64,000 bases of DNA from Atherix ibis. Its lineage: Eukaryota > Arthropoda > Insecta > Diptera > Athericidae. The stretch is taken from assembly GCA_958298945.1 (NCBI GenBank), contig OY282609.1:13312326-13376325 (forward strand), in the 5' to 3' direction. Below, one piece after another: positions 22,383 through 34,172 of this stretch. The position numbers were made by a program, and so were the translations under genes. The notes below the pieces were generated by a model, which worked only from the letters and a program-made list of their open reading frames with translations, was not told where the DNA came from and searched no databases. How positions within the stretch are numbered: position 1 is the first letter of the stretch; every line of letters starts with the position of its first letter.

Positions 22383-23453
22383 AGTAACTAAGTGATTGCG
22401 GGTTTTAAATAAGAAAAATTCAAAATTTTTACTTAAATATATAACTTTATTCAATTAGATATTGTCCGTTTTTGTCGATTACTCTTTGCCATTTTTCAGG
22501 CAGTGTCATAATTCCGTGTTCGTAAAAGTTATTACTTTTGCTAGGAAAAAACTGAATTAAATGTGATCTTACATCATCAGCGTCATTAAAAATTTTACCA
22601 TTTAAGGAGTTATGCATGGAACGAAATAAATGGTAATCTGAAGGCGCTAAGTCAGGGCTATATGGTAGATGTGACAATACATCCCAACCTAATTGCAATA
22701 ATTTTTGGCGAGTGACCAAAGATATGTGCGGCTTTGCATTGTCATGCTGGAAAACCACACCCTTACGATGTGCCAATTTTGGCCGCCTTTCTTGACGAGG
22801 TATCTTGGTAAAAGTTCAAAGTGCAGAATTCCTTTATAATCCCACGAAACTGACAGCAAAATCTTCTTTTGGTGCATCTCAACTTTTGAGACAAAATCTT
22901 CTTTTGGTCGTTTCAGAAATGGATCCGTTTGGTTGTGTTTCAGAAGCGAATCGCAGATGCTAATGCGTTGCGTCAAATGAATTTCCTTAACCGGATGAGG
23001 AATCAATAAATCGAGTTTCTTAACATAGCCAAACCGTTTTAATTTTTTTTCAATGTGTGTATGCGATACATTGAGTTTTTCTGCAATCCCACGTGTTGTG
23101 CTATGACGATCTGAATCGATAATGGGCTTGATATGGGTCTCATAAACATCAACTAGAAGGGTCCATCGTTGCGCATTTTTTAGTGAAAAATCACCACAAT
23201 GTTTTTTGTCTTTTCGGAAATAATACAATGAAATATGTCTAAAATGCACCTCTTGTCCTTCCATTTTTAAATTTGGATGAAAATAAAACTGAATAGCTAA
23301 ACGATACAATTTTTTATTAAATTAAAGGTGGAAGTTCAAACAATAAGAAAACAATATATTGTAGGTTAGGTGCTTTGAACACGTTGACATAACAAAAGAA
23401 TGAGCTAATACCATCTATTGACAAAATCCGTAATTACTTAGCTGCCAATCCAA
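22383..23453 (-). mobile_element. mellifera-type mariner
   Basis: The right end reads inward ttggattggcagctaagtaa, the typical mellifera mariner end, with TA at 23454-23455. The left end is the diverged gtaactaagtgattgcggg with its outermost bases lost. About 1.07 kb, minus-strand transposase. Confidence 0.88.
22447..23264 (-). pseudogene. mellifera-type mariner transposase (broken)
   Basis: ATG at 23262-23264 begins MEGQEVHFRHISLYYFRKDK. The DNA-binding part follows with a small deletion (KDKKHCGDFSLKNAQRWTLL) and IDSDRHSTTRGIAEKLNVSH. The first catalytic Asp is gone: FLKRPKEDF replaces FLKRxITGDEKW. After ILLSVSWDYKGILHFELLPR there is a deletion and frameshift. The last part (KGVVFQHDNAKPHISLVTRQ to EKWQRVIDKNGQYLIE) keeps the second and third Asp (HDNA, APSDYHLF). 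Confidence 0.85.
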
Positions 23454-23917
23454 TATAACATGAATAATATAAATATTACTAAAATAATTTTATTTTCAAA
23501 TTAATTATTTTTTTTAAAAAAAGTTACTTTTATGGAAAAAGTTCATTTTTAACAATACACTTTTAAAGGGCTAAGAAGAAAACTAAAATGCATGCTTTTT
23601 TAGCAATGTTTGGGCTGTAGTAATTTTATTCGGCTAAAGTGAGCGAATGCAATGTGAAAGAAAAAGATAAAATATTTACTTCTCCTTTGCCTTAGTGAGC
23701 GGAATTCTGACATTTTTCTCATATCTTATTTTAAAATAATTTTGTTTCGAAATTGTAGATCGTTTATCTGTACTATGGCGTAAAGTAGATCGTTTATTTA
23801 CCATACGAACTGCATTACCAACAAATATCGGAAACCATCAAAATATCATCAATTGATAGATGGATGACGTTAAAAAGGCGAGAAAATGTTCGCTTTAATG
23901 ATGAGGCGAAACAAATA

Positions 23918-24738
23918 CGAGGTCTGTTCAAAAAGTATCGCGAAATCGATTTTCGATGTTCTTTTGTGACGTTATGTTGGTATTCATGTCTCTCACTTAT
24001 GCCGACAAGTTCGGCCATTTTTGACAGCTGCTTTGCTTGCACGTGTTTTGGATCGTCTTCGATTTTTGCCCATTCGACAAAATGGATCAAAGAATCTGTA
24101 TCAAATTTTCTGTGAAAAACAAAATTAATAGCGCGGACGCATTCCAAATGTTGACTGTGGTATATGGTGAAGCAACCTTGGACCGAAGCAACGTTTATCG
24201 GTAGTACAAAATGTTCTCAGAGGGCTGAGAAAAAAGGCGCGCCAAGTTCGGTCAAATGTGAAGGTTTTGCTTACAGTTATCTTCGATTGCAGGGGCGTGG
24301 TGCACCATGAGTTCTTGCCACAGGGTAGCACGGTTAATAAGGCATATTACCTGCAAGTTATGCACACGTTGCGCGAAGCAATCCGCCAGAAACGCCCGGA
24401 TTTGTGGAAGAACAAAAATTGGCTTTTGCCATTTTTAGCCAAAAACAACACACTAATAATATGGCTCCCTGTGACTTTTACTTGTTCCCGAAACTGAAGA
24501 GCCCCATAAAAGGACGACGTTACGCTACGATTGAGGAGATAAAGACGACATCGAAGGAGGAACTGAACAAGATCACAAAAAATGATTTTATGAAGTGCTT
24601 CGAGGATTGGAAAAAACGTTGGCACAAGTGTATAATATCTGGTGAAGATTACTTTGAAGGGGACAAAATAGATATTCATGAATAAATAAATAATTTTTGA
24701 AAAAACACAAAATTCGCGAAACTTTTTAACAGACCTCG
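23918..24738 (+). mobile_element. S-group mariner, internally deleted
   Basis: TA flanks and S-type ends (left cgaggtctgttcaaaaagta; right reads inward cgaggtctgttaaaaagttt). Coding starts at 24082 with MDQRICIKF and runs to YKMFSEG, then jumps about 150 codons to AKFGQM-type sequence. It resumes in other frames with VLLTVIFDCRGVVHHEFLPQ and finally KGRRYATIEEIKTTSKEELN to DKIDIHE. The second catalytic Asp region is lost. Confidence 0.85.
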
Positions 24739-24740
24739 TA

Positions 24741-25460
24741 TGCGCGTATATTCATGATTACAGGATGGTAGCCAAGACGCATCCGTGAGGCATTTTTATC
24801 TGTGCGAATTTCAGTTGCCAATCGTTTAAATTTTTTTTGGCTTAAATAATTAAAATGTATCTTTTTCAACTAATCTCATATAGATATCTACATATTACGT
24901 GTCTTTTAAATATTATATGAAACTAAATAGCAAATAAAATTTGTCAATAATTGATTTAATGCATACAATTTGATAATTTAAGGGAAATATTAAATGCGTA
25001 GTCGAGCAACAACTAAAAATAAATACATTTGGAATTTTATTCACAAACTATTATAAAATACTATTTGCCCTTCACTTATTTCTAGTTAGATGTTATCATA
25101 AATATTGGTTGGGATAAAAATATAAAAATCCCTGTAAAAATTATTCACAAAAGATAAGGCGATTTTTGCGCAGTTCATCTTTGAAGAAAATTACATTCAA
25201 TGCTTTGCATATAAAAATGCTTTAATGAATGGCAAAAGGAAGTCAATAGCAACGTGATAAATAGCAAATGGCTACTGATGAATGTTTATGAATCCACCAT
25301 TCGAATCAGTTGAATCACTTTCTTAGGCGAGACTCTATCAACCGAAGAATATGTATACACTAAACCGAGATAAATTTTATATTCAAATGTGAATAGGAAA
25401 CTCATAAAGGCAAGAAGGTTGTAGAAATATTATAAAATCAAATAGTGAATATACACTTAC
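24741..25460. other. kuz intron sequence
   Basis: AT-rich intron DNA downstream of the prodomain exon; nothing recognised. Confidence 0.5.
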
Positions 25461-25936
25461 ATCAGCGATTCCTTCCCGGATGTGCCGCCAAATTAATGGA
25501 TCGGTTTGTATATAAAGAGAGCACGTATTCTTGTTATCCTCCTTGGAGCGGGACGCCCGTCGCACTCTTTCGTGTGATCGCTGGTGCCAGTCTTCGTCCA
25601 AGCTATCCGACATCATTCGCTGTTCTTTCAAGTCTAACCCCGATAATACACTGTTGCTACCACCGAAATCATATCCTTTAACCGTGCTTGTTCGATTACG
25701 CTTATATCCATCCTGGATATTGGCTTCCCTTGTATACTTTTCATGTGGAAATTTAAAATCATCTGTGGCTGAATACTTTTTCGGCAATGCTGATTTTGTT
25801 TTGTGCGCTCCCACTTTACCATTGCTCATAGGCTTTGGTAGTTCTTCTGTATTTTCTGCCTCCTCAACGGCTGAATTTTGTATATTTTCCATCCATTGAG
25901 ATACTTCTTCGGTAATACCACATCCAGCAACGTGTC
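25461..25936 (-). CDS. kuz: kuz exon: prodomain with cysteine switch and convertase site
   Basis: Begins with two bases completing a Gly codon, then HVAGCGITEEVSQWMENIQN. The Cys (residue about 157) aligns with the ADAM10 prodomain cysteine that holds the zinc site latent. A hydrophilic, poorly conserved stretch follows, then HERVRRASRS: RVRR at about 275-278 fits a furin-type cleavage site. The mature protease would start shortly after, with KNTCSLYIQTDPLIWRHIRE. Acceptor attacag before 25936; donor gat|gtaagt at 25461/25460. Confidence 0.95.
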
Positions 25937-27156
25937 CTGTAATTATATTTATAACAAAAATTTTATTATTAACATTATGAGATTTACCGAAATAAAATAA
26001 TTAAAAAATATTTTCTAACTTATGATTGAACTTTTCTTTTTTTTTTAAACCAAAACAACATATTTTTAATTCGTAAATTTGATTTAAACAAAAAAAATAT
26101 TTATTCAAAATGGAAGCTTTAATAAATGAATCGTCTTTTTTTTGGTGGTGGTTAGGGGGAGGAGATATAAATCCAAGAAAAATACCATAAATTTAGTGAG
26201 GAAAAATAGATTTACACTACAAGAAGAAAATTATATACAATAGCATAAACGAAATGTAGATGCAGATATAAAAATAAAAATCTTCCTCCATTTATTTGCG
26301 CATACAAACATAAAAGCATAGATTTTATTTACAGGACGTGAATAACGAGAGAATACTACAATATTTTTATTTTCTTCTCTCAGTCGAACGTGAAATGGGA
26401 TTTTTGTTTGCCTTCGAGCAACGCCAGAATTTATATTGTTTTTTTTCTGCCTTACTATTATTTATTTTATTTATTATTTCTTTTCTATTTTTTTTTCTAT
26501 TCTTAAAGATTGCAACTTTCTGGGTAACTGAACAACGCGAAACCTACGAAAAATATACCCCATCCATCCATCGAATAATTTCTATTTCGCATCCCCAATA
26601 ATAATTCCTGCGAATGGGAATATGGCAACGGTGTTTTTTTTGTAATTTTCTTTTTTAGCTTTTAAAGTATATTCAATGCTTACTCCTGTCTTTATAAATA
26701 ATCATGTTGATAATAAATAAGAAATTTTCTTCTCTACAATATTTTATATTGCATATTATTTTGTGAGACTTTTTTCCTTTTATCGAAAACTAAAAGAAAA
26801 AAAAGAGAGATAAAATTGCAAAGAGGTGGAAGGAAAAATCCTTTTAAAATATGGAAATGTGGTTATATAAACAAAATGGAATATTTTTCTATTCTTAGTA
26901 CTAATTTTTTTCGAGAGACACTTTTTCTCCTTCCTATTGTAATATTTTCTTAATTCAAAAATGTATAAACATTTTCCTTGGTATATTGTGTGATAAATTT
27001 GCAAATAAATAATTCAACTATTTATTAATTTATCTTTTTAAAAGGTAATGCAATCAACTGATTTCTAAATACGTTATTCTAAATAAAGAATTATTAGGAA
27101 CACATTTTTAATTTATTATTAAGTTAGTTATTATTTTTAAGGTTATCTAGTATGTA
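25937..27156. other. kuz intron sequence
   Basis: AT-rich intron DNA. A Leu/Phe-rich open frame at 26338-26601 is most likely chance in T-rich DNA. Confidence 0.5.
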
Positions 27157-28082
27157 CGAGGTCTGTTCAAGAATTTTGAATTTCCGTGGGTTACGTATAT
27201 TCGATTTTCGATTTTTTGTGGCGTTATGTTGGTACTCTTGTCTTTCACTTATGCCGACAAGTTCGGCCATTTTGAATGTTTAGTTAATTTTTAATAACTG
27301 CTTTGCTTGCACGTGTTTTGGCTCGTCTTAGATTTTTGCCCATTTCAAAAAATGGATCAAAGAATCTGTATCAAACTTTGTGTGAAAAACAAAATTAATT
27401 GCGCGGACGCATTCCGACTGTTGACTGTGGCATATGGTGAAGCTACCTTGGACCGAAGCAACGTTTATCGGTTGTACAAAATGTTCTCAGAGGGCCGAGA
27501 ACGACGAGAAGCGTGCCGGACGCCCGAGCACGTCAACAACAGACGAAAACATTGATGAAGTGAAGAAAATAGTATTGGCCAATCATCGAATCACCGTTAG
27601 AGAAGTTGCTGAGGACTTAAATATATCGATTGGCTCGATTTTTACCAATGATTTGGGCGTGAGACGGATTGCCGCGAAATTCGTACCAAAATTGCTCAAT
27701 TTCGACCAAACACAGCATCGCATAAACATTGCTAAGGAGCTGTTGGATTCTGTCCGCGACGACTCTAATTTGCTCCAAAGTGTCATAACCGGTGACGAAT
27801 CATGGGTTTATGGTTATGACGTGGCAACCAAAGCTCAATCATCCTAATAGAAGCTGCCGCACTAGTCAAGATCGAAAAAAACGCGCCAAGTTCGGTCGAA
27901 TGTGAAGGTTTTGTTTACAGTTTTCTTCGATTGCAGGGGCGAGGTGCATCATGAGTTCTTGCCATAGGGTAGAACGGTTAATAAGGAATATTACCTGCAA
28001 GTTATGAGTAAGTTGCTCGAAGCAATCCACCAGAAACGAGAGGATTTGTGGAAGAACAAAAATTTTGCACCATGATAAAGCC
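27157..28082 (+). mobile_element. S-group mariner with intact 5' half, 3' truncated
   Basis: Follows TA at 27155-27156. This is the copy with the most complete N-terminus: MDQRICIKLCVKNKINCADA from 27352, TLDRSNVYRLYKMFSEGRE, then after a frameshift RAGRPSTSTTDENIDEVKKI, the second helix-turn-helix (REVAEDLNISIGSIF) and FDQTQHRINIAKELLDSV. VITGDESWVYGYD gives the first Asp. A stop interrupts the frame at about 27845, and the element ends in mid-gene near LHHDKAPL, the second Asp motif with Lys for Asn. The 3' third and right end are missing. Confidence 0.85.
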
Positions 28083-28142
28083 CCTTTACTGTTTAAATGA
28101 ATCCATTCTTTAGCATGGAACTAATATACCTTATATTGTATA

Positions 28143-29324
28143 GGGTTTTCCAATAAGAGTGATATGATTTCTAAGTGACGTTTCGGCCATTTGTAATATG
28201 TGACGTTTCAGCCATCTGTTTTTTTTTTTCATTGTATTTAGTAAAGTTTACAATTTTATTATAGAGAGATATACGCAAGAAATTATTCAATTTTATTATC
28301 AAAATAATCGTTCTTCAACTGCAACTTTTCGTGCGCTTTTGCAATTTTATGGTCGTAATAATCGTCCAACTGTGCTCGGTATTCGTCGAATTGTTAAAAA
28401 TTTTGAGCGTACATTTTCTTTACATAATGTTCAAGTGCCAATAAGACAAAGAACCGCTCGAAGTAATAAAAATATTGCTGCCGTTCAGGCAAGTGTTGCT
28501 GAAGACCGCAATTTGTCGATTCCAAGACGTTCTCAACAATTGGGACTGTCTCAAACCACAACCTGGCGGATTTTGAGCATGGATTTGAGCTTGCATCCGT
28601 ATAAAATTGTTATCACTCAAGAACTGAAGCCATTGGACCACCGTAAACGTCGTGAATTTCCTCATTTTGTGTTGGAACAACTTGAAAACGATAACGATTT
28701 TTTTAAGAAAATCATCTTCTCCGATGAGATAAATAAACAAAACTGTCGATTTTGGTGCGAAGAAAATCCACAAATTATTCATGAACACCCATTACATTCA
28801 CCTAAATTGACAGTTTGGTGTGGTTTATGGTCTGGTGGAATCATCGGTCCGTACTTCTTTCGAAATGAAGCTGGTAACACCGTTACTGTCAATGGAGAGC
28901 GGTATAGATCGATGATAACCAACAATTTATGGCCGAAATTGGAAGAAGTTGATCTTGACAACATCTGGTTCCAACAAGACGGGGCTATGTGCCACACAGC
29001 ACGTGCAACAACCGAATTATTGCGAGAAAAGTTTGGAGATTCGATTATTTCAAGAAATTGTGACATTGAATGGCCTCCAAGAAGTTGTAATTTAACACCA
29101 TTAGACTATTTCTGGTGGGGTTATTTGAAGTCATTGGTCTTTAGCAATAAACCAGACTCTCTTCAAGCTTTAGAAGTCAATATTGAACATGCTATTCAAT
29201 AAATACGACTTGATTTAATGGAAAAAGTGCTCGAAAATTGGGTTCATCGAATTCGTTCCTGCAAAAGAAGTTGTGGAGGCCACTTGAATGACGTTTTATT
29301 CAGAACTTAATTGTATCGATTGTA
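28143..29324 (+). mobile_element. R-group (D41D) element
   Basis: Starts after TA at 28141-28142 with gggttttccaataagagtga. It is almost complete in coding sequence but its 3' untranslated end is cut by an irritans mariner inserted at a TA (29323-29324); beyond that insertion the expected R 3' end is not recognisable. Confidence 0.85.
28261..29310 (+). pseudogene. R-group transposase, D,D41D type (broken)
   Basis: Transposase of an IS630/Tc1/mariner lineage, mostly open over about 350 codons. The N-terminal part has a helix-turn-helix (NRPTVLGIRRIVKNFERTF) and then PIRQRTARSNKNIAAVQASV. Catalytic motifs are IIFSDE, WFQQDGAMCHTA and NLTPLDYFWW, and 41 residues separate the last two Asp. That spacing is known from rosa-type elements. 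Damage: the start codon is ATA; nine residues after FSDE (AHFHLSGAV in sister copies) are deleted; and a TAA interrupts AIQ near 29200. The end LNDVLFRT is intact. Confidence 0.87.
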
Positions 29325-30590
29325 CGAGGGTCGTTCAATAAGTCCTTAGAAAAATATGGAAAAAAACTGTTTTTAAAAAAAAAATTTCCTTTTAACTCTA
29401 TACACGATTCCAACCGTTTTTCCAAAATTTTTATCCCGTCCAAAAAATAAGATTTCGGAAGTTCTGAAAAATACTCATCCGTTTGAGCAATGACGTCCTC
29501 GTTGGAAGTGAACCGTCGTCCGCCAAGCCATTTCTTCAGATTGAGGAAAAGAAAATAGTCACTCGGGGCCAAATCTGGTGAATAAGCGGGATGCTGCAAC
29601 AATTCCACAATTTTGGCCATGGAAACAGCGCAGGTGTGCACACGCGCATTGTCCTGATGCAAGAGGATTTTTTTCTTCTTCAGATGGGGGCGTTTCCCTT
29701 TGATTTCCTCGCTCAACCGTTGCAATAACGACGCGTAATACGCTCCTGTTATTGTTTTTCCTTTTTCCAAGTAGTCGATAAAAATGATGCCCTGCGAATT
29801 CCAATAGACCGTGGCCATCACCTTGCCGGCCGATGGCACCGTTTTTGCCTTCTTCGGAGCCCGTTCACTCTTGAAAATCCACTGTGATGACTGTCTCTTC
29901 GTTTTTGGAGTGTAGTAGTGTATCTAGGTTTCGTCCACAGTGACATATCGACGAAGGAATTCGGCAGGATTGCGATGAAAGAGTGCCAACATAGCTTCAG
30001 AGTCCACTACACGATTGCGCTTATTCTCATCTGAGAGCAAACGCGGCACCCATCTTGCCGAAATAATTTTTATCTTAGACAATTTTTCATGCAAAATTGA
30101 AGCGACTGTACCTTGTGATATGCCCGTGGTCTCAACTAATTCGCGCACTTTAATTCGCCGATCGTTCAAAATCAGATTGTGGATTTTGTTGATGATTTCA
30201 GGAGTAGACACCTCAACTGGGCGTCCTGAACTATGTTCATCTTTTGTGGATGAATGGACACGTTAAAATTCATTCACCCAATTGTAAGCCGTCGCAAACA
30301 CAGGTGCAGATGTGCCATGAACTGTATCCAACTCGGCTTTGATTTCTTTTGGGCTTAAGCCTTTCAAATGGAGATGTTTGATGACAGCCCTAAACTCGCT
30401 TTTTTCCATTGTTATGCACAAATAAATGTCGTTAACTTTAATCGACGATAGAAATTGACCTACGCTATGGATCGAGCTGAAATTTTGACAGCTTCCCTGT
30501 CGAAAATGCTACTTACAAAAAAAAAAAATCTTTACCGACACAACAAGCGCAATTTCTTGGATTTTCTAAGGACTTATTGAACGACCCTCG
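29325..30590 (-). mobile_element. irritans (Himar-like) mariner
   Basis: 1266 bp with clean ends: left cgagggtcgttcaataagtc, and the right end reads inward the same; TA on both sides. It sits in the 3' end of the R-group element. Confidence 0.93.
29370..30409 (-). pseudogene. irritans mariner transposase (two nonsense codons)
   Basis: ATG at 30407-30409 begins MEKSEFRAVIKHLHLKGLSP. The family DNA-binding region follows, then ARWVPRLLSDENKRNRVVDS and the catalytic region with VDET, LHQDNARVH and APSDYFLF (34 spacing). Two Trp codons have become stops: one in NEF*RV and one directly after VDET. Otherwise the frame is long and close to the copy at 40364. The exact end near ELKGNFF is uncertain because the frame reads on toward the terminal repeat. 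Confidence 0.88.
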
Positions 30591-30592
30591 TA

Positions 30593-32019
30593 ACTAATAT
30601 TCGTTATAACCAAAGTCGAAATGAAGAAGAATATTGCAAAAATACCACTCAAGAGAATATTATTAAAAAAAATTAATAATATGAAATATTTTGTTCTATT
30701 TTAATTTTCTTCTTCATTAAATTATTGTATACATACCTCAATTCAAATTAATTTTTTTTTAATTACGTAAGAATTAATAGAAATTTTAAGAAAAGTCCCA
30801 TTAATGAATTTTATTTTTTATAACAAAATTAAAAAAATTCAATCCTATTATTGTCTGCCAATTTATTAAACCACATGTAAATAGAAATATTCTCGCTTCA
30901 GAAATTTCTGAAAGCTTATTAACATTTTCTTTAAATAATTGAATAGGATCATTTTAATTTAAACCTAGTATTATTATTTTAGTAGACATTTCTTCTTTAA
31001 TAAAGCATTTCTATTCATCAAAATTACAACTCTGTCTACTCAAATAAATATCAACCAGTGTTCATTATTCATATTGCTTATATGGCTTTATTTTGTATTT
31101 CCACAAGTGCATAATATAATTGAAATTCCTTCAAATGTATAGCATTGAATATATATATTTTTTTTAAATAAGTTGGAAAAAAAGGAAAATTTCTATAATA
31201 TTATGTAAATATTTTCTGTGAAAAGCTTTTAATAGAATTTAAGATTTTTCTTCTTTTTTTTCGATACCAAGAATATTGAAAGATCTTAACAGAGTATTGA
31301 TATTCTGTCTGTAGAAAAGTTCGATTTTACTAGAAATAATTGATCTTATTTTTTTTTTTTAAAAGTATGAAGTTATCCATAGAAATATTAAATTTTTATT
31401 TTCCTTTAACTCTGTTAAAGTAAGTACACTTTATACAATATAAAAAAAAAGCCTAAACAAATTTAAATTCGACATTGGCTAGACGAAATACGAGTCAATT
31501 TTATTTATTTACATAAATATTAAAAATAGGAAAAACAGGATGAATTTAAAATCGAAAATATTATATAGAAAATACGGTGGTTTCCATTTAGCTTTTAGCA
31601 TCTACCACAGTCGCGGTTCATGAGTACTAATAATCGTTATCCTTGAAGTGGATTTTATTCTGTTAGCCATGCAGATCGTATTTGTGAAATTCTCTCTCAA
31701 CAAATCCCAGTTATTGTTTGTGTTGGCTGCTTTCCAATCTTCTCATAGTAAGATGATATCGTTTCTTTGAATAGAAATTACAAAGTTCATCCCCATGGGA
31801 CATCATTGTGTCTAGCGTTATTTTTCCTACTTTATTTTGTTTTTTTCTTTCATTTTTATTCATCCGAAATTCTTTTTCTAATTTCAACAAAATTCAAAAT
31901 GTAATTTTGTCTAGAAGTTTACTATATAAAAATGAGAGAAACGGGAATAGGGACTATACTGGTTCATTATGAAGGAATGATTCTGAATATTGGGAATACG
32001 ACCGATTTTTGTATGTGTA
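30593..32019. other. Unassigned intron sequence
   Basis: AT-rich. A stretch at 31590-31760 is less AT-rich and reads DWKAANTNNNWDLLRENFTN on the minus strand, vaguely like the end of a non-LTR endonuclease domain; too weak to call. Confidence 0.4.
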
Positions 32020-32864
32020 CTAGGTCTGTTCAAAAAGTATCGCGAATTTTGAATTTCCGCGAGTTACGTATATTCGATTTTCGATTTTTTGTGGCGTTAT
32101 ATTGGTACTCATGTCTCTCACTTATGCCGACAAGTCCGGCCATTTTGAATGTTCAGTCAATTTTTGACAGCTAAAGAAGTGTTGGACTGTCCGCGACGAT
32201 CCAAATTTGCTCCAGAGGGTCATAACTGGTGACGAATCATGGGTTTATGGTTATGAAGTGGAAACCAAAGCTCAATCATCCCAATAGAAGCTGCCGCACT
32301 AGTCAAGATCGAAAAAAACTCGCCAAGTTCGGTCGAATGTGAAGGTTTTGCTTACAGTTTTCTTCGATTGAAGGGGCGTGGTGCATCATGAGTTCTTGCC
32401 ACAGGGGAGAACGGTCAATAAGGAATATTACCTGCAAGCTATGCGCAAGTTGTGCATAGCAATCCGCCAGAAGAGCCCGAATTTGTTGGAAGAACAAAAA
32501 TTGGCTTTTGCACCATGATAATGCCCCTGCGCACGCATCGTTCCTTGTGCGCGAATTTGGCCAAAAACAACACACTAATAATGCCGCAGCTACCGTAATC
32601 CCCAGATCTGGCCCCCTGTGACTTTTTCTTGTTCCCGAAACAGATTCTTTGATCCATTTTTTTTGGAATAGGCATAAATCGAAGACGAGCCAAAACACGT
32701 GCAAGAAAAGCAGCTGCCAAAAATTAACTGAAAATTCAAAATGGCCGAACTTGTCGGCATAAGTGAGAGACATCAGTACCAACATAACGCCACAAAAAAT
32801 TTAAAATCGAATATATGTACCCCGCGGAAATTCCAAATTCGCAATACTTTTTGAACAGACCTCG
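32020..32864 (+). mobile_element. S-group derivative with two inverted 5' ends
   Basis: TA on both sides. The left arm (32020 to about 32170) is the S 5' leader. The middle is forward coding sequence from about KEVLDCPRRSKFAPE through GDESWVYGYEVETKAQSS to a frame reading CDFFLFPK. From about 32644 the normal 3' end is replaced by an inverted 5' leader starting at cagattctttgatccat and running to the right terminus. The right junction is identical to those at 21117 and 60680, but the left deletion is different. Non-coding overall. Confidence 0.87.
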
Positions 32865-32874
32865 TATATATGTA

Positions 32875-34170
32875 CAGGGTGGACCATTTAGAAGTTCCAT
32901 TTTAAAAAGTAAATAAAAAAAATTTAGTTTATATTTTTTTAAATTTCCGGTTTAATTAGAAAGATTGAACCTTGAAATTTAAGAATGAAACAAAACATCA
33001 TTTAAATGACTGCCACGGCTGGCAGTACCCCATTCGCTCGACCCAATTTTTCAGTACATTTTCGATTGTCTGGGCATGTATCTCTTCAATGGCAACTTTG
33101 ATTTCGTGTTTCAAGTCCTTAATTGTCTTGGGATGGCTTGCGTAACATTTATCCTTAACGGCTCACCACAGAAAATAATTCAACGGGCTCAAATCACAGC
33201 TCCGAAGCGGCCAATTGGCATCAGAATTTCGGCTGATTATTCGGTTTTCGAAAGCAGTGCCCAAAAGTTGGATTGTTACGTTGCCTGTGTGGCAAGTGGC
33301 CCCGTCCTGTTGAAACCAAATGTCGTCCATGCCATTCTCTTCAACTTTTGGAAACAAAAATTCATTGAGCATGCGGCGATAGCGCTCACCATTGACCGTA
33401 ACGGCGGCTTCTTCATCGTTTCCGAAGAAAAACGGGCCAATAATGCCTCCAGTCCAAAATCCGCACCAAACCGTGACTCGTTGTGGATGCATAGGCTTTT
33501 CCATGGTGACGTATGGATTTTCTGAGCCCCAGATGCGACAATTTTGTTTGTTGACATTACCCACCGAGGTGGAAATGAGCCTCATCCGAAAAAATGATTT
33601 TTCGGTAAAAATGCTCATCTCCGGCCAATTGATCTTGAGGCCATTGGGCAAACCGAAAACGCATCGGATGGTCATGCGGCTTTAGTTGTTGGACTAATTG
33701 AACTTTATAAGCTTTCATACCGAGGTTTTTGTGCAAAATTCTCAACAGAGAAGTGCGAGAAATGTTCAATTCCTGAGAACGGTGACGAGTTGATGTTGAT
33801 GGATGATCACGGACATTTTCAGCAACGGCGGCAATATTCTCGGTCGTACGCACTGTCTTAGAGCGGGAACGAGTTGCTTGAGCAACCAACAAACCAGTTC
33901 CGCGAACTCGCTTCACGAATTTGCCCACAAATTCACGTGATGGCATTCGATCTTTACACATTTTTTTTTTAAATTTCTCACAGTTTGGGTTGAAGACTCA
34001 CCACTTTGGAAGTAAGTTCTCAATATTTCCCAGTTTTCTTCAAGCGTATGGATTACCATTTCGTAAAATTCAGACTTTCAACTAACAATCTGTCAATTCG
34101 TGATGACATTTAACACTCTAGTACTTCAAATAAATAGTAGTTCACAATGGAACCGCTAGATGGACCACCC
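32875..34170 (-). mobile_element. V-group (D41D-like) element, full length
   Basis: 1296 bp between TA at 32873-32874 and 34171-34172. Ends: left cagggtggaccatttagaag; right reads inward gggtggtccatctagcggtt. It starts only about 10 bp from the preceding S element. Confidence 0.88.
32998..34059 (-). pseudogene. V-group transposase (third catalytic residue lost)
   Basis: ATG at 34057-34059 (MVIHTLEENWEILRTYFQSG). After a frameshift, RTTENIAAVAENVRDHPSTS and RHRSQELNISRTSLLRILHK form the DNA-binding region, then KIIFSDEAHFH, NKQNCRIWGSENPYVT, VTVWCGFWTGGIIGPFFF and WFQQDGATCHTG. The position of the third Asp, 41 residues on, is Asn (DLSPLNYFLW), so the enzyme would be inactive even if the frame were mended. 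The tail is RMGYCQPWQSFK. A stop and at least two frameshifts are also present. Confidence 0.87.
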
Positions 34171-34172
34171 TA

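Noticed and set aside
26338..26601. Leu/Phe-rich frame resembling a membrane protein
   Set aside because: Composition follows the T-rich DNA; no start context or homologous motif.
31590..31760. Possible non-LTR endonuclease fragment on the minus strand
   Set aside because: Similarity limited to a DW...LRENF pattern; too weak.
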